A DNA stretch of 64,000 nt, from NCBI RefSeq assembly GCF_019175285.1, contig NC_056525.1:136062841-136126840 (forward strand), in the 5' to 3' direction. Source of the stretch: Sceloporus undulatus. Taxonomy: Eukaryota; Chordata; Lepidosauria; Squamata; Phrynosomatidae. This document shows positions 11,501 to 24,732 of the stretch, one piece after another. The first letter of the stretch is position 1, and each line of letters opens with the position of its first letter. A program made the position numbers and the translations under genes. A model generated the notes under the pieces. The model made no database searches and was not told the DNA's origin. It was given only the letters and a program-made list of their open reading frames with translations.

Positions 11501-14500
11501 TGCTACTCAGAAAGAAGGCTATTGATTGCAATGGAACTTACTCTTACATGGGAGTATGTAGGATTGCAATTTTTCCATCAATATTCTTTTTACTAGTTTA
11601 TCCTTGGCAGCATGGCATAGTGGTTTGAGCATTGGACTCTGGTTCTGGAGACCAGGGCTTAAATGGACTACAACTTTGGAAATCAAGGTTCCATGCAAAC
11701 CCACTGGGTGACCTTGAGCAAATCACACATTCTCAGCCTCGGAAAACCCCGTGATAGGTTCACATTTGGGCCCCCTTAAGTTGAAAATGACTTGAAGACA
11801 TACATCAACAACAACAACAACCTTTGTCAGCTGATCCCCTGCAGATACTGTACTTCTCTCCTTTCTAGTTCTGCCTCATATAAAATTACCCCAAACTGGC
11901 ATGTTTAAATTCCCACCCGAATGAAGAGAAATTTCTTTATTGTATGGGTACGTATTTAGAGACTGGAAGTGACATAACTAACTGATATGGCAAATAGAGT
12001 TTTTTGGCCATTCTTCCAAGAGGCCATACAACCTATAAATTTATGAAGTGGAAGGAAGACTAGCCTCTCCTCCTCCTCTTCCTTCAACACTGGCCTCCCT
12101 CTACATCTTGAAGGGCACACAATGGTACAAACAAGTATGGAGGCTCTTTTGTGACATTGAACTGGCAGATGATAGTATACGTACATCTTAATCAAAAACA
12201 AGAATAGTTAACTGGTTCGTTTTTGTAGTGGCAGGCACAGGGTAGAATTTCAAAGAGAACTACTCAGAGTGTTGGCGAGGTATGGATTTGTATCATCTGA
12301 CCTTAGGTATAGTATGGCTGAGAATCAGACAGGGAAAGGCTGTTTCTGTTTTCCCTGTTAGGCCAGACATTCACTAACAGCAGTGAATGGGCAGGGCTGT
12401 ACAGCTGAATGAGAGCTGGGGAAACTTGACATATGCTTTGCAGTGACCTCCCCTGTTTGTCTCTGTTGCCAGTGCTTTGTTGTGCGTTCATTAGGCTGGG
12501 TGGAGATCCCTGAGGAAGACCTGGCTCCTGGCAAAAGTAGCATTGCAGTGAATAATTGCATCCAACAACTCTCTCAGAACAAGTGTGACAATTGGGAACC
12601 CGCTGACAGATGGGGTGAGGTGAGTGTCAAAGGCATCAGAGCCCAGGGGAGGAAATTTTCTCATAACCTGACAGTTGTCCTCCACCATTGACTTACAGCA
12701 GCCCCTTTGCCGAAAGTAACCCTTGCATTCCTGAGCACCCCCAGACACTGTTTTGTTTCCATTTTCCCCTCAGCTTCAACTCAGGTACACAGAAGGAAGA
12801 GGAGATAGTGGTAGGCCAATTTTTTTTAGGTTTTGTTTTTTGTTTATGGAATGTCAAAAACAAAATAACTTTGCATTCAGTTAAGTGTAGCATCCAGTTT
12901 AGGTATGTCATAGATTTTGGAAAGCGTATTATTTTATGTAATATCTACACTATGTGATGTGTTCATATTTGCTGAGCAAAAATGGGTTGTTTGTTAATGG
13001 GTTCTTAGGCTGCATATCTTTCCAGTATAGAAAAATGATACATTTGTCATTATTGGTGATTAAGAAGGCATGACTGATCCATTTCTGCTATCCTGGAGTA
13101 AGCATCTATGGATTTGAGATGTATCCTGTCAATGCACGGTAATTATTAATTATGAGGGGTAGTGTGGTGTAGTGGTTTGAGCATTCGATTAGGACACTCG
13201 GGGATCAGGGCTTAAATTCTGGCTCAGCCATAGAAACCCACTGGATGACATTGGGCAAGTCACACACTCTTAGCCTCAGGATGGCAATGGCAGACCCCCT
13301 CTAAAGAAACTTGCAATGAAATCCCTACATAGGTTCGCCTTAGGGTCACCATAAGTCAGAAGCAACAAATCTTGAACAGTTTTCTTAGTCTGGAATGGGA
13401 GAAAAACAGGGCAGTACCACAGCATCTGTAGTAGTCTTTGGTATTACTGTGGATGACCTCATTCCAATTCCTCCCTATTTTATTGTAACTCTTGTTGGGA
13501 GAGGCACATGCAGGTTCTTCCCCTCCTTCATTCACACACTGGGGTTCAGTTACAGTCCTTGAGTCTCCTTTTACAGGGGCAAAACATGGTCATGATCCTG
13601 AAGAAAGACACCATGAGCCTGGTGGACCCTTTAGACCACAGCCTCATCCACAGCCAGCCCATCATCAATATCCGTGTCTGGGGTGTGGGCTGCAACAATG
13701 GCAGGTAAGTTATGGCCTTTGCTTTGGGAGGGGAGAAGAGGGGATGCCTGGCTGGAATTTAACTCCAAGGGCAACTTCCAAATCCAGGCATTGCACCAAA
13801 GCACTGTGGAATGCAACATTCTAGTGGTGACAGAGGGACAGTTGTAGTGCCATTTTCTTCTTCCCATAAGGTTCCTCTACTCCTTTCCACAAGGACCCTT
13901 GCTTCTCTTATTAAAAGACATTACTACTCAGCCCCAGACCCTCAGTGGGGTTGCTTGTTTGGGGACCCAGCATTAATCCACATTTCTTCTTTCCCTACAT
14001 GCTGTGCTTGACCAAGGGACAGGTAAGCACCCCCTTTCATTCTGCAGCCAGGACAAGCACTTGGAGCCCTGCCCTTGCTCACTGGGCTCTCCTCTCCTTG
14101 CAGGGATTTTGCTTTCGTTGCCAGTGACAAGGACACGTGTATGCTGAAGTGCCATGTCTTCCACTGCAATGTGCCTGCCAAGGCCATTGCCAAAGCCCTG
14201 CATGAAATGTGCTCCAAGGTACCCCTCCTGACTTGTGGCACAGTCCCTTTATGTGCATGCACACGTGAAGAAAGAAGAGTGCCTAGGCCCCACAGTGCAG
14301 GCTCAGGAGTTCTCAGCACCATTTTGTGAGGAGAGAGCCAGTGGAGTTTTATCCAGGTTGTCTAATGGTCAGAAATAATTCCTTTGTACTATGCACTCTA
14401 CATGGAATTCATCAGAACTAGATTTCTAGTCATTGCTGTGGAGGGTCAAAGCTACAAAGAAAATTTTAGTCCTATGCATGCTTGTTTGGTTAGTACATCC

Positions 14501-17500
14501 TGTTCAACTAAGCGGCACTTCTCAGTAAACAGACTTAGGACCAGGCTACATTTATTAAAGCAAGGGGCCTTTCTTTATTTTTAGCTATAGTATTGAGGAT
14601 CAGAAAAGAATCTATACATTCTTGGCAATTAACTTTGTCCTCTCCTGGGTTCCCATTTTGGAAGAGGTTTCCCAGCGTCTCAACTTTAGATAGTAGCTCC
14701 CAATCTGTAATATCTTTTTTCTGTCTTGCAGATCATGGCTGAGCGAACAGTGGCAAGTAATTGCGTCAGTCGATCTGTTACTCTTGAACCTCTCACTCCA
14801 GATGCCTTATCTCGGCAAGGTACCAATTATACATTTCCTGCACTCCAGTGCAAGCATGCTTTTATCCTCTCTTCAGGAAATTATTCCTGAGTTCTGATAT
14901 AAAGAATCCCTCTGCATATTCAGAAGTAAACTGTGTCGTATGTGTGAAAAATCAAAAAGCTACATTTATTACAGTAAAACTACCATATATACTCAACTAT
15001 AAGTCGACCCCATGTATAAATTGAGGGCAAGTTTTGTGGCCAAAATTATAGAATTTGATGTGACCTGAGGATAAGTCAAGGGCAAAACTTAGGGGCATGT
15101 AGCAAAGGATCTGAAGGATGAAATTAAGGAAAACAATGCCAAACAACTTTTAAAAATTCCAGCAGATACTTTGTGCTCATACTAAAAGCTGGATAGATGA
15201 GAGAGCAGAGGGGGACCAGTGCTCCCAGATTATGTTCTTGCCTTTCATCAGGGGATGGTTCTTTTTAAAAAAAAAAAAGAGTTATTTAACAGTATTTACA
15301 TTGACCCCTGGGTAAGTCGACCCAGATTTTGGGGGTCAGTTTTTTGACTAAAATTTCTAGACTTACACATGAGTATATACAGTAAAAGCAGGTTTTTCTG
15401 CCTCCTGATGAGATGAGCAGAAAATACACAGAGCATATCTCCTGAGGTGAGGGGGGGCGGTTTGGATGGAGTCCACATGACCTTCCCAAGGCTACATTTA
15501 TAGCACACCCTCTCATTCAGCTAGGGACAGAGATTCCCTCTTAAATTTGTCCACACCATAAAGCTATGGGAAGCCACTCTGTCCATCCCAGATGCATGTC
15601 AGCAACAATTATGCAAGCTTACTTTCATAATCATTCAAGAAGTGAGTAGAAACCACAAAGATGGGGGAGCACTGAATGGCAAAGCACTATTTCTAGCCAC
15701 TTATATCACCAGAGAAGCACAAAAGTGGTGAGCCCCAGACAGAAGCCTCCATCGTTTTGGCCTTCTGGGAAAGGCAGCTTCACTGCCACATTGTGTTGAC
15801 TTTCAAACATGGGAAAAACAACCAGCATGGTCTTGCTTGCACTCTTGATGAATATGGCCTTTGGTGCACAGTTTGGTAGCCCCTACAGAAACTTGCACCT
15901 CAGTTTCCTGATGAAAAATGCGGTGATGTGGCAATCTTTATCCTGAATTCACTGGGACTTGCCTTAGGATCAGGCTTGAAGGTGGCTAGCTCCTTCCAGT
16001 TGCCATGTTTCAGAACGTTTTCTTCTCTAATAACTTGGGATTTATTGACTGAACAATAGAGTGGAGAGGCTGTGCTCATTGTCCTTTGTTCGTGGCAGTT
16101 GACATTCTGGATGCTGTGGGAGAGTCTGTCCAGAAATTTGAAGTTTTGTATATCGGCAGCTTACCAGTGACCAAAGCCATGGGTACGTAGCTCTCATTGA
16201 ATTCTGTAACCTATGTTTGTGTGTGATAAACTGCTCTGTGCTCAGCAGGATAGATTAGTAGATTTGTTGCCTGATTTTGATGTTTATAGGAATCTGTACA
16301 AAAGAGGTGCAAAGGTGTATCCTCTTTTGGGTTCCTGCAGGACTGCCTTGTTTCCTCTGGGTGCACTCCTTCTAATGAGTCAACCTTCCCATCTTTGCCA
16401 GGGAACTGTGAGACATCTTTCAGCTCATTTGACCTGGAACAAAGCCAGGATTTGAGAAACTTCCCTTATCTCCCCTCAGCCCCTAGGTGAGAAAGTAGCT
16501 TGAGGTATAGAAAATATCTATGAGTGAAGGATTAATGATATCTTTCCCAGTGCTTCTGCAATCTATTTGCCCGATTTCATTTTTAATAAAAAGACACAGC
16601 CTATGTACACATCTGCCGTATAATGGGGAGGAGGAGTACTAGTTACTATAGTAGTAACTAGTTCACTATGAATTTCAGCAGATGCTCCATTGTTATTGTA
16701 GTATAAAGAGAGTTTCCATGTTCTGCAGCTCTTTAAAGGCCATTTCATGCAAGGAGTGGGAAACTGTAGTGATACAAGCATCCCTGAAGCATCTCAATAT
16801 TGTCTTTTGACAAGGACAGGCTAGATATTACTTTGAATATGGCTGGTATTGGGATCTTCTGCCACCTTTCTCCCTAATATCACATGGCATCTCATTCTCC
16901 CACTTAGCTCCTTGTTCCTGGAGTTGCTCTTTTTCACTAGTAAAAGTAACTTGTCTGCTTCTATAATCCAAAGCCTGGTTCTTGAGAAGCCCACATCTCT
17001 GGTTCAGCAGTGACTTGTCATGTCGATTTCTTTCTTGTCTCACCACATTAGGGATGGATGTGCTGAACAATGCTATTGAAGACCTGATGAGCAGCCAGGA
17101 GCGTGAGCAGTGGGCTCCATCAGTCATCAGTATTTCAGACTCTGTGATGCAAGCAGACCAGACTGAGGTAAGGCTTATCATAACATTGGTGATATCAGCA
17201 ACTTCTTCTCTCACCAAATGACTGAATGCTGCCCTCCTGTCTGGGGTACTACATCTGCTGTGTGGCCTGCCTTATATTTGGATTAGCAGAGAAAGAGAGG
17301 CTGAACAGGGAGCTAATTCAAAGTGAGAGATACCTTCTGGTGTTTGGCTGTGTAGGGTCAAGCTGTGAATGCCAAGAGCTGAAAATTGCCACATGCTTTG
17401 GCACTCTGTAGTTAGAGGTTTTCTTAGATCTGCACATGCAGGCTGCAAATCCAATGATACTGGACACAGTCTTTCACTTTCTAGTTCATCTCTCAACTAG

Positions 17501-20500
17501 AGATATTCTGCAATCCAACCTTGTTTTACAATTTGCTGGGCTTATGTGCCTGTCCAAACACTCCTTTCCACATTTAAAAGCATTTAATCATCACCTTCTG
17601 CTCTAGATACTGTTGACTAACATGACCACCTTTTAACTTGGTAAATCGAGGCCTGTCTAGCTGGTTATTGTGTCAGTGTGGCTGAGAAGGGTGGATGATA
17701 GTTATTTACTCTGTCTTGAGTTAATTGGAAGAAGGGTAGTATGTAAAGGAAACAAACAAACATTTATCAATGAGTGAGTGAGTGAATATTCTTGCAATTA
17801 CAGTATAATCATGATAGATAGATGACAGAGTGGTATGTAGTTAAATTGTTTTTGAGCCTTGTGAAGTAGCTATTTGTCACTTCTGTTAAAATTGGGGCAA
17901 AGGACAGGGGGAGAGCAGCAGCATTTAAAGTAGTCCATGTGGAGAAAGTAGGGATTGGGAGTATGGGGGATGATTTGGGAAGAAAGAAAGGACAAAAGTA
18001 TTCCAATACCAATGCATGTTAAGTCTGGGCATCGACGGGAAGTGTGACCCTGTTAGTGCTTTTGGACCTTTCAGCAGCCTTCAATACCATCAAACATGGT
18101 ATCCTTCTGGAACACTTGGGAGAATTGGGAATTGGGGGCACTTCATTGCAGTGGTTCTGTTCCCATCTCTCAGGCAGATTCTAGATGGTGATGCTGGGAG
18201 ACAGTTGCCCCTCTAAAAGGGAGCTAAAATCTGGTGTCCATCAGGGCGCCATTCTGTCTCCTATGCTATTTAATATTTACATGAAGCCGCTGGGTGAGAT
18301 CATCCGGAGACATGGGGCGGGGTGTTATCAGTACCCTGATGACACCCAGATATGTTTCTCCATGTCTTGGACTGCTGCAGTGACTAAGGATGGCATCTCT
18401 CATCTGAATGAATGTCTTAAAGTGGTAATGGACAAATTTAAGCTGAATCCTGACAAGACAGAGGTACTCGCTATAGGGGCTCCTAATCTGGGTATGGAAA
18501 TATGTGAACCAGTCCTGGATGGGGTCACACTTCCCCTAAAGGACATGTTTGCAGCTTGGGGGTGCTCCTGGACTTGTCCCTCCAGTTGTCAGCACAGATA
18601 GATGTGATGGCCAGGAGTGTTTGCTATCAGCTTTGGCTGATATGCCAGCTGCGACCCTACCTGGAGCCAGAGGACCTTGAAACGATGGTTCACGTGCTAG
18701 TAACTCTTGACTTGACTTCTGCAATGCGCTCTACATGGGGCTACCCTTGTGTCAAGTTCGGAACTAGTGCAAAATATGACAGCCAGACTGGTTGCCAGTA
18801 AATCCAAAGCCGACCATATAAAACCAATCTTAAAATCTCTCCACTGGCTGCCAATTAGTTTCCGGGCGTGGTACAAGGTGTTGGTTATAACCTTTAAAGC
18901 CTACATGTCTTGGGTCCAGATTACTTACAGGAGCGCCTTCTTCCATGCAGTCCACCCCTGGGAATGCCTGTATTGCAGCCACTCACTCAAAACCACAAGG
19001 TTGCGAGTTCAAGACCAGCAAAAGGGCTCAAGCTTGACTCAGGCTTGCATCCTTCCGAGGTCGCTAAAATGAGTACCCAGATTGTCGGGGGCAAATTAGC
19101 TTACAGTTATAAACTGCTTATACATTGCTTAGGCAGAATGAAGCGGTATATAAATGAAGCTTGTTTGTTTTGTTTTAGTTTTAATTTTGTAATGCCCTAC
19201 ATTTTTCTTGAATATCTTACATTTTGTGCTGTCTTGTCCTCCTCTCCGGTTATGACATCCTGTCACCCTGGTGGGGTGGGGTTTGTGCAAAGGACTCCCC
19301 AGTTCCCACCATATTGGGATTCAATGTCAGAATGGAAAAGAACCATCCTTCCACCATTCACAACCTCTGCTCCCTCTTCCTGTGCTCTCCTAAGCACCCT
19401 AAAGCCCATTAATTTCAAAGCACTCTAAAGTTAAAGTCTCCATTAATTTTTATAAAGGAATTGAGCAGTTTATTAATCTCTTTCACTGAAATCATGGGAT
19501 TTAGAAGTTATTATATTACAAAAACTAGGGCTGCAAACCCCAAACTCAATCCATGGTAATCCAATTCCATTTCACTTAATGGAACTATTTCTGAGTAACC
19601 CTGAATAGAATTTTGTTGGAGGTTTGCTTCATTCCTTTACATGTTTTGTTGAAAGTAAGCCTCTCTGAACATAAGGTTTCCCAATTCTGGGTAAACATTG
19701 ATAGCCCTGCAATGTGAGTTAAACACTGAGGTATCCACAATCTTTCTTCTCTCCCTCTGAAATTAAGGTAACTTAAAATGCTTAATTTTCTGATCCTGTC
19801 TGAGCTCCTTTTGCCACCATGTCAGATTTATTAGAACGTGAAATACCTCAAGCTTGGCATTTGGTTTGGAAAACAAACTTTTTCTTTTAAAAAATGACTG
19901 CAATTCTGGGATGTAGAAGAGCCTATTTATTGGGAACACACAAAAGTTAGTATCTGGGCTGAAGTGAAGTGAAATGTAAGAGTACTCACCTGGATGCATC
20001 CTTAATCTAATCTGATTGGATTCCTTATTGGTTTCTTCAAGGACTTGGTGAAGAAAGAGGAGGAAGAGGAGGACACCTGCATTTGGCAATGCCAAGTCCG
20101 CTACGTGACTTTTATTGGGATTGGGAAAGATGCTCACACATTTGCCCTCATCACTGACATGGGGCAGCAACGTTTCCAGTGTACAGCATTTTGGTGCGAA
20201 CCAGATGCCGTCATCATCTCAGAAGCAGTTCAAGCTGCATGCATGGTAAGTACTGAGATGCTGACTGAGTCCTGGGCAGGATTTCAAAAGATGCTTTGTC
20301 TTCTACCTACCTCAAATTTGTTCTTGATCTGATATTTATTTATTTATTTGGAGTATTTATACCCTGCTTTTCAGCCAATAAGGTTCTCAGAGCGGCTTAC
20401 AAGAAAAAAAAAAGACAGTTCCCTGCCCTCAGGTTGACAGTTTAAAAAGACATGACACAAAAGGATAAGAGAATGGTGGTGCGGAAGGGATCAAGTTCAT

Positions 20501-21398
20501 TAGTTTGTCTCTTCCTCTGAGGCCATGGCCATGGCAGATGGACTGGAGGGAGGGCTCTTCAACTAACTTTGGGCTAGGCCCGATGGAGCTGGCCTGCCTC
20601 TCTCCCTCTGGAGCCAGATGATATAGAACATTTATGTATGAGAAATAACACATTTTGAATTCCAGAGTGGTAAAGGTTCCATTTCCCATTGGACAGCCAA
20701 AGTCCTAGTGCTCAGTAATTTCAAAGTGCCTGATGAATAGATTATCATGCACATACTCTACTTACTGATGGTATCAGTGATTTTTCTCATATAGGGTTAA
20801 ATAAATTGCCCCATTCTTGACAAAGCTACAGGGCAGGCAGAAAAGGCTTACACCAGGAAAGGTCAAGATACAGTGACTATTGTAATGTTTACAACAGATT
20901 CATTCTTTGTTAGGATGCCCTGGACCAAGTAAAGACAGTCCACCACATGCTTTCTGTGGGGTGTCTAGAAAGTTTCATCCTTGTTCAGAGTCTTGGTTTT
21001 TTGTGTTGCATTTTGGAAAACTTTGGTGTTATTCAGGGAAGGATCTATTTTTGGTACCCTTCCTTCTAAGAACTCCAGGACTCTAAACAAATAGCAAGAT
21101 TCTCTAAATTTAGCTGGCTGTGCACTGGAAATTTAACATGGTTTCCTTGTTGTTTTTTTGATAGGTTCAGTATCAGAAGTGCTTAGTGGCTTCAACATCA
21201 CGGATGAAACCAAAAATTGGCTCACGCTCCATCCTGAAAATGAAAAGGACAGTGTCAGTAGACTCACCAGTGTGCCCTTTTCCTGCCACAGGGCACTCTC
21301 TGCAAAAGAATGGGAGCGGGGGCCCTGCACGCAAGAGGGGAGTGTTCTCTTTCTTCGAAGCATTCCGTCAAAAGTATTCCATGCTGCAGACACCTTAG
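8401..21398 (+). CDS. APBB3: APBB3 (Fe65-like 2), amyloid beta precursor protein-binding family B member 3
   Basis: Adaptor protein of the Fe65 family, which binds the cytoplasmic tail of APP-family proteins through its second PTB domain. Eleven coding exons with GT/AG ends: 8401-8579, 10306-10385, 11219-11279, 12473-12619, 13577-13704, 14104-14218, 14732-14819, 16099-16182, 17052-17167, 20042-20245 and 21165-21398 (stop TAG 21396-21398). Splice phases agree at every junction and the sum is 477 codons plus stop, with two bases of a shared first Asp codon; human APBB3 has about 486 residues. Domain order is WW ([26 protein letters not shown]), PTB1, PTB2, then a basic tail ending [13 protein letters not shown]. 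The first coding exon, expected upstream and ending in phase 1, was not identified, so the N-terminus is missing. Introns contain LINE, SINE and DNA-transposon copies. The agreement with APBB3 is better than with APBB1 or APBB2. Confidence 0.95.
11603..11823 (+). repeat. tRNA-headed SINE with Bov-B-like tail
   Basis: Near full-length copy in an APBB3 intron, with the head 'catagtggtttgagcattgg', body 'ccactgggtgaccttgagca', tail 'aaaatgacttgaagac' and a terminal (CAA)n run at 11809-11822. Confidence 0.8.
12473..14819 (+). CDS. APBB3: APBB3 exons encoding PTB domain 1
   Basis: Four exons (12473-12619, 13577-13704, 14104-14218, 14732-14819) encode the first phosphotyrosine-binding fold: [17 protein letters not shown], then [10 protein letters not shown], then [20 protein letters not shown], then RVWGVG and [19 protein letters not shown], with the closing helix around [13 protein letters not shown]. 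Residues agree closely with vertebrate Fe65-family PTB1 domains. SINE copies lie in the introns before and after 12473-12619. Confidence 0.93.
13157..13375 (+). repeat. tRNA-headed SINE with Bov-B-like tail
   Basis: Near full-length copy about 200 bases before the 13577 exon of APBB3. It shows 'tggtgtagtggtttgagca', 'cccactggatgac', 'gggcaagtcacac' and 'gggtcaccataagtcagaa'. Insertion this close to an acceptor could matter for splicing but leaves the polypyrimidine tract intact. Confidence 0.8.
14981..15384. mobile_element. Inverted-repeat DNA transposon, non-autonomous
   Basis: The ends are inverted: the left reads TACCATATATACTC and the reverse complement of the right reads TACTGTATATACTC, each followed by 'aagtcgac'-like sequence within 30 bases. 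About 400 bases, no transposase frame. The motif 'ataagtcgacc' recurs internally near 15313 in the opposite sense. It lies in the APBB3 intron between 14819 and 16099. Superfamily not assigned. Confidence 0.65.
16099..21398 (+). CDS. APBB3: APBB3 exons encoding PTB domain 2 and C-terminal tail
   Basis: Four exons (16099-16182, 17052-17167, 20042-20245, 21165-21398) encode the second PTB domain, the one that binds APP tails in this family: [17 protein letters not shown], an acidic insert KKEEEEEDT, then [30 protein letters not shown] and [17 protein letters not shown]. The last exon adds a Ser/Lys-rich tail and ends MLQTP. The acceptor at 20041 sits just before a Glu-rich stretch, which is longer than in human. 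Confidence 0.93.
16638..16662. repeat. Short perfect palindrome
   Basis: Two 11-base arms (ACTAGTTACTA and its exact reverse complement) around a 3-base centre. It lies in an APBB3 intron, away from exons. Probably a chance or cruciform-prone site; no known element recognised. Confidence 0.6.
18035..18947 (+). mobile_element. L2-like LINE, reverse transcriptase fragment
   Basis: Conceptual translation in more than one frame shows '[10 protein letters not shown]', '[18 protein letters not shown]', the catalytic block as YPDDTQ (YADD is usual), 'LNPDKTEVL' and then '[18 protein letters not shown]'. This order is typical of the L2/CR1 superfamily and looks most like L2. It is 5' truncated and frame-broken: one long open stretch at 18185-18601, a shift just after, and another near 18750. 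It is in sense with APBB3, inside the intron 17168-20041. Confidence 0.75.
18948..19178 (+). repeat. tRNA-headed SINE with L2-like tail
   Basis: The block 'gaatgcctgtattgcagcc..' with B-box-like 'ggttgcgagttcaagacc' is the tRNA-related part. The tail 'aagcggtatataaatgaa' matches the reverse of copies at 23440 and 30588. It directly abuts the broken end of the L2-like LINE, so it either inserted there or shares its 3' end. Confidence 0.6.
20333..20700 (+). repeat. Interspersed repeat of unassigned family
   Basis: It starts with a TTTA-rich run and 'tatttataccctgcttttcagccaat', then 'agagcggcttacaag', 'ccctgccctcaggttgacag' and a variable part. Related starts occur at about 2555, 26270 and 35275. 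It is a common squamate repeat pattern that I cannot name with confidence. Confidence 0.45.
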
Positions 21399-22820
21399 GA
21401 CAAAAGAGACAGCATGGAGGAGATGGTGGGCCCCACGGGATACTTAACAGCAGCCTTCTTCTGATGTCCAGGCTCAGAATATAGATAATGCAACGTTGGC
21501 TATTATGTCTTTCACTGAAGCTAAAAAAGCCAACAGATGCAAGCAAGACTAGCCCTTGGGGGAGGGCCCTGGCTGATCCTGGACATGCTATGCATATTTC
21601 TTCTAGTCCCTTGCTATATAGATATTATGAGGAAAAGGAGAGGTTGCTTTGGGGGAGATGAATGCCGCACGTGAATGTTTGGGAATGTTCCTTGGCATGT
21701 GGGGCAGTGAGCATCAAATGCACCACACAGGCTTAAAATCTGACTCCTTAACCCCTGAGGTTTGTGGAACACAGCAAAGCAGGCATGATAGCTTCTTGAG
21801 GCAGTAGCTGCACTTGATTTTATGTAGTTAAAGCTGTGGATATCTCTGGTCTTCTGTCCCCAGCTGTAGCATGAATGCTTGGCATATGAAAACCCAACTA
21901 CAGACCCAGTGGAAAGAAGCAATCTTTGCAGCTCCGAACAAGCACTTGTCTTAGTCTGAGGCAGCAAATATATGCTTGTGGACATCTGGGGTTATCAGTC
22001 ATAAATAAGAGAAGCATTTCCCTTAAGGAATGACAATTTATATACTGTTGGTCCATGCCTTGAGGCACAGAGACCATCCCTCATATTCATGAGAGACTAC
22101 ACTCCTCCTTCATAATATAGAATGGCAGAGCCCTACCTATTGCAGAACACCTTTTTGTTGGCAAAAGCTGTGCCAATCATCTGGCTTCTGAATATGACTG
22201 AGTAGCATGTGGCCAGGAGCGCTGTAATCAGAGGTTGCCAACCACCCAGATATTGGGGAAGCAACTCTTCTGAAATAAGCCAGTGGCCATAATTAAGCAT
22301 AGACACTAAGCAGATGGTGCACACAGTGCCAGTGCCCACTAGCAAAATGTCTGTAACAACATGTGTTGCACCAGCACTCATGATTGTCCTTTATAACAAC
22401 ACCAGCATGCCTAGCCTGGCACTTGGATTGGGAACCATCCATCCAGACCATCGCCGTGTGTGGCCCAGTGCTGGTGAGCAGCTCCAACAAATGATAACAC
22501 ATTTGTGAGAAAAGAAGTAGGATAAGGAGAATGTAAGCATTTTCTGTGGATTCCTTTTTATTTTTTAAAAAAGTATATAAATAATGTTTCTTCAACAATT
22601 GGTGAAATGTCTTACTGAGTTTCACTTTATTTGTGTTAGAAGTGGGTGCCGGAGGCTGGCGAGAGGGGAGGGAGTTCTCCAGATACATTCCCTTTGCAGT
22701 TTTCAGCCTAGTGTAACTCACTAATCATTACCCCTAGGTTAAGATAGACTCAAGTCTACCTCAGTGATACTTTATATCTGATCATTTGTGCAAATAAATT
22801 ACTAATATAGAAGAAAGCTA
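21399..22820 (+). other. APBB3: APBB3 3' UTR (inferred)
   Basis: Sequence after the APBB3 stop has no further exon. The first strong polyadenylation hexamer AATAAA in a credible position is at 22793-22798, giving a 3' UTR of about 1.4 kb. The 3' end itself is an inference. Confidence 0.45.
22793..22798 (+). terminator. APBB3: Candidate polyadenylation signal of APBB3
   Basis: AATAAA followed within 30 bases by AT-rich and T-rich sequence. No stronger hexamer was seen between the stop codon and this site. Confidence 0.45.
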
Positions 22821-23439
22821 GACTTGCTTTCCCATTTTCCTTTTTTAAAAACACTACTGCTGGAATAAGTTGCTTGTGTAGATGTGAAAATGAATCAAAG
22901 GAGTTGGGGATGCCATAAGAATGTCTAAATTAGGATTCAAATCAAAATGCCCCCAAATAGCTACAAACAACACAGTACCAGAGCAGCTCTGGGTTTACTT
23001 GAAAGTGAATCCCACTAAATTAAATGAGAGCAAGTGTGGTGTTGTGTACAGTGTCGCAGGTGGGAGGGACATGAGCCAAAACCTTGCTTGGCCATTAAGT
23101 ACACAGAGTGTTAGCACAACCTAACTCCTAGGGTTGTGCTATATTGCTCTTTGACACGGCGGATTAACTGTGCCTGGCTCTCTTAAGTCCTGCCTAGCAT
23201 CCCTGTGCTTCTCATCCTTTAGGCAAAATGCATTCAGAGTGAAGTTAAGAACCAGAATGACCACAGAACACCTGAATTCTTACTCATGTAGGTTCAATGG
23301 ATAACATAAGAGCTGACATGCTGTTCATGAGTTAAGATGGTGTGAAGTCAGACTCATGCTATTGTGTTTCACTGTTATGGCTATTGCAAAAACCAGAAGT
23401 GTCTTCCAACCACACACTGGCCAGAAATTCTCCCCCATA

Positions 23440-23665
23440 GCAATTGAAATAGCAAGTACATTTTTGTACCACTTATCAGTGCACTTAAGCACTCCCTAAG
23501 CAGTTTACTATGTTGAGTACTCTTTAGAGACCTTAAAAGATTGCCAGGCTGAGTTGACCCAGAGCCCCTGGCTAGTATTGAACTCACAACCTTGTGGTTT
23601 GTGAGTGAATGGCTGCAGTACAGGCATTTAACCACTGCACCACCAGGTCTCCTGCTCCCAAACCT
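23440..23665 (-). repeat. tRNA-headed SINE with L2-like tail
   Basis: On the minus strand the head is complete: 'cctggtggtgcagtggttaa' with an A-box-like element, then 'cacaaggttgtgagttcaat' as B-box region, and the tail near 23460-23510 with 'aactgcttagggagtgctt'. Same family as 18948-19178. Confidence 0.65.
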
Positions 23666-24732
23666 TAAGCAGTGCAGCCACACACAAGGTGGACATTTCC
23701 ATGTTGCCAAAGAGCAAGGAGATGAATGGAGGCATGTCTAAGTCTTTTCCTGTAGTTTGGATGTGCTGCAAGCTGCTGGAAAAGAGCTGGACACATGGCC
23801 ACTCTCGCTCCCGCTCTCTGGCAAGATGGGAATGGCTGTGTTGGGGGCCTGTGCTGCTTCAATGTTTTAGGGGATGACATTGGGAGATACAGCCACTTCT
23901 CCCGATGCAGGATGTCAGCCATGCTGTTGGAAACAGGATGCGGTTTCATGTAGGCCAGTGCAAGAAATATGCCTCCTATGGATGTTGGAATGAAAAATAC
24001 TACACAAACAGAAGAAACGCTGCAGAGCGCTTCTCAACAGCCCCCAAAGGAAAGAGGCTGGTACGGACTTGAAAAGCGGCAAGAGACGCATAGTTCCAGT
24101 GCCCTAAATGGAAGCAAGGCAGATGCTGACATCTGTGGAATTGCAAGTGTGACTCAAGAGCCCTTTAAACATATACTGCCAGTGGTGTCATTCAAAAAGA
24201 TTGCTAACTGGATGTGGGGGTGGTGGTTGGGTTTGCCCAAAATATGTATGTTAACGAAACTTCAATTGTGTATGATACATCAGTAGAGAAGTGTGTGTGG
24301 AAGTGCACTTGCCTGCAGCAAAGGGAAGGGAAAGAGTCAGATTGATTGCCATAAGTCAGAGAGAGGCTGAGAGAGTGTGACTAAAGGTATCAGTTTTGCG
24401 GTTTTGGGATGTTATTGTACTGAATGGAAAGCTGTCTTTGATAGCGGACCTTGAAAAACAACAAGCTTTCCTTTACAATTTCAATAGGAAAGTGCTTATC
24501 CATCCAGCCTTATTTAATAGTATTTGCTAACTGCAATGGCTAACAAGGAAGCAGCAACCATGTACTGTACTTGGAAGAGGAGAGGAAGAGGCCTGGTTTG
24601 GCTGCCATACTATGGGGCTTCCTTCTGAAGCAGGTTTAGGATCCAAGCCATTGTGGGGAAAGTGGGGTGTGTGTGAATGTGAGAGAGAAGAGGGCAAAAG
24701 CAACCTTTCCTCCTGCTTTCACCAGTTGCCAC

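Noticed and set aside
18185-18601. 138-residue open frame that could look like a host gene
   Set aside because: Its [14 protein letters not shown] and YPDDTQ blocks are LINE reverse transcriptase.
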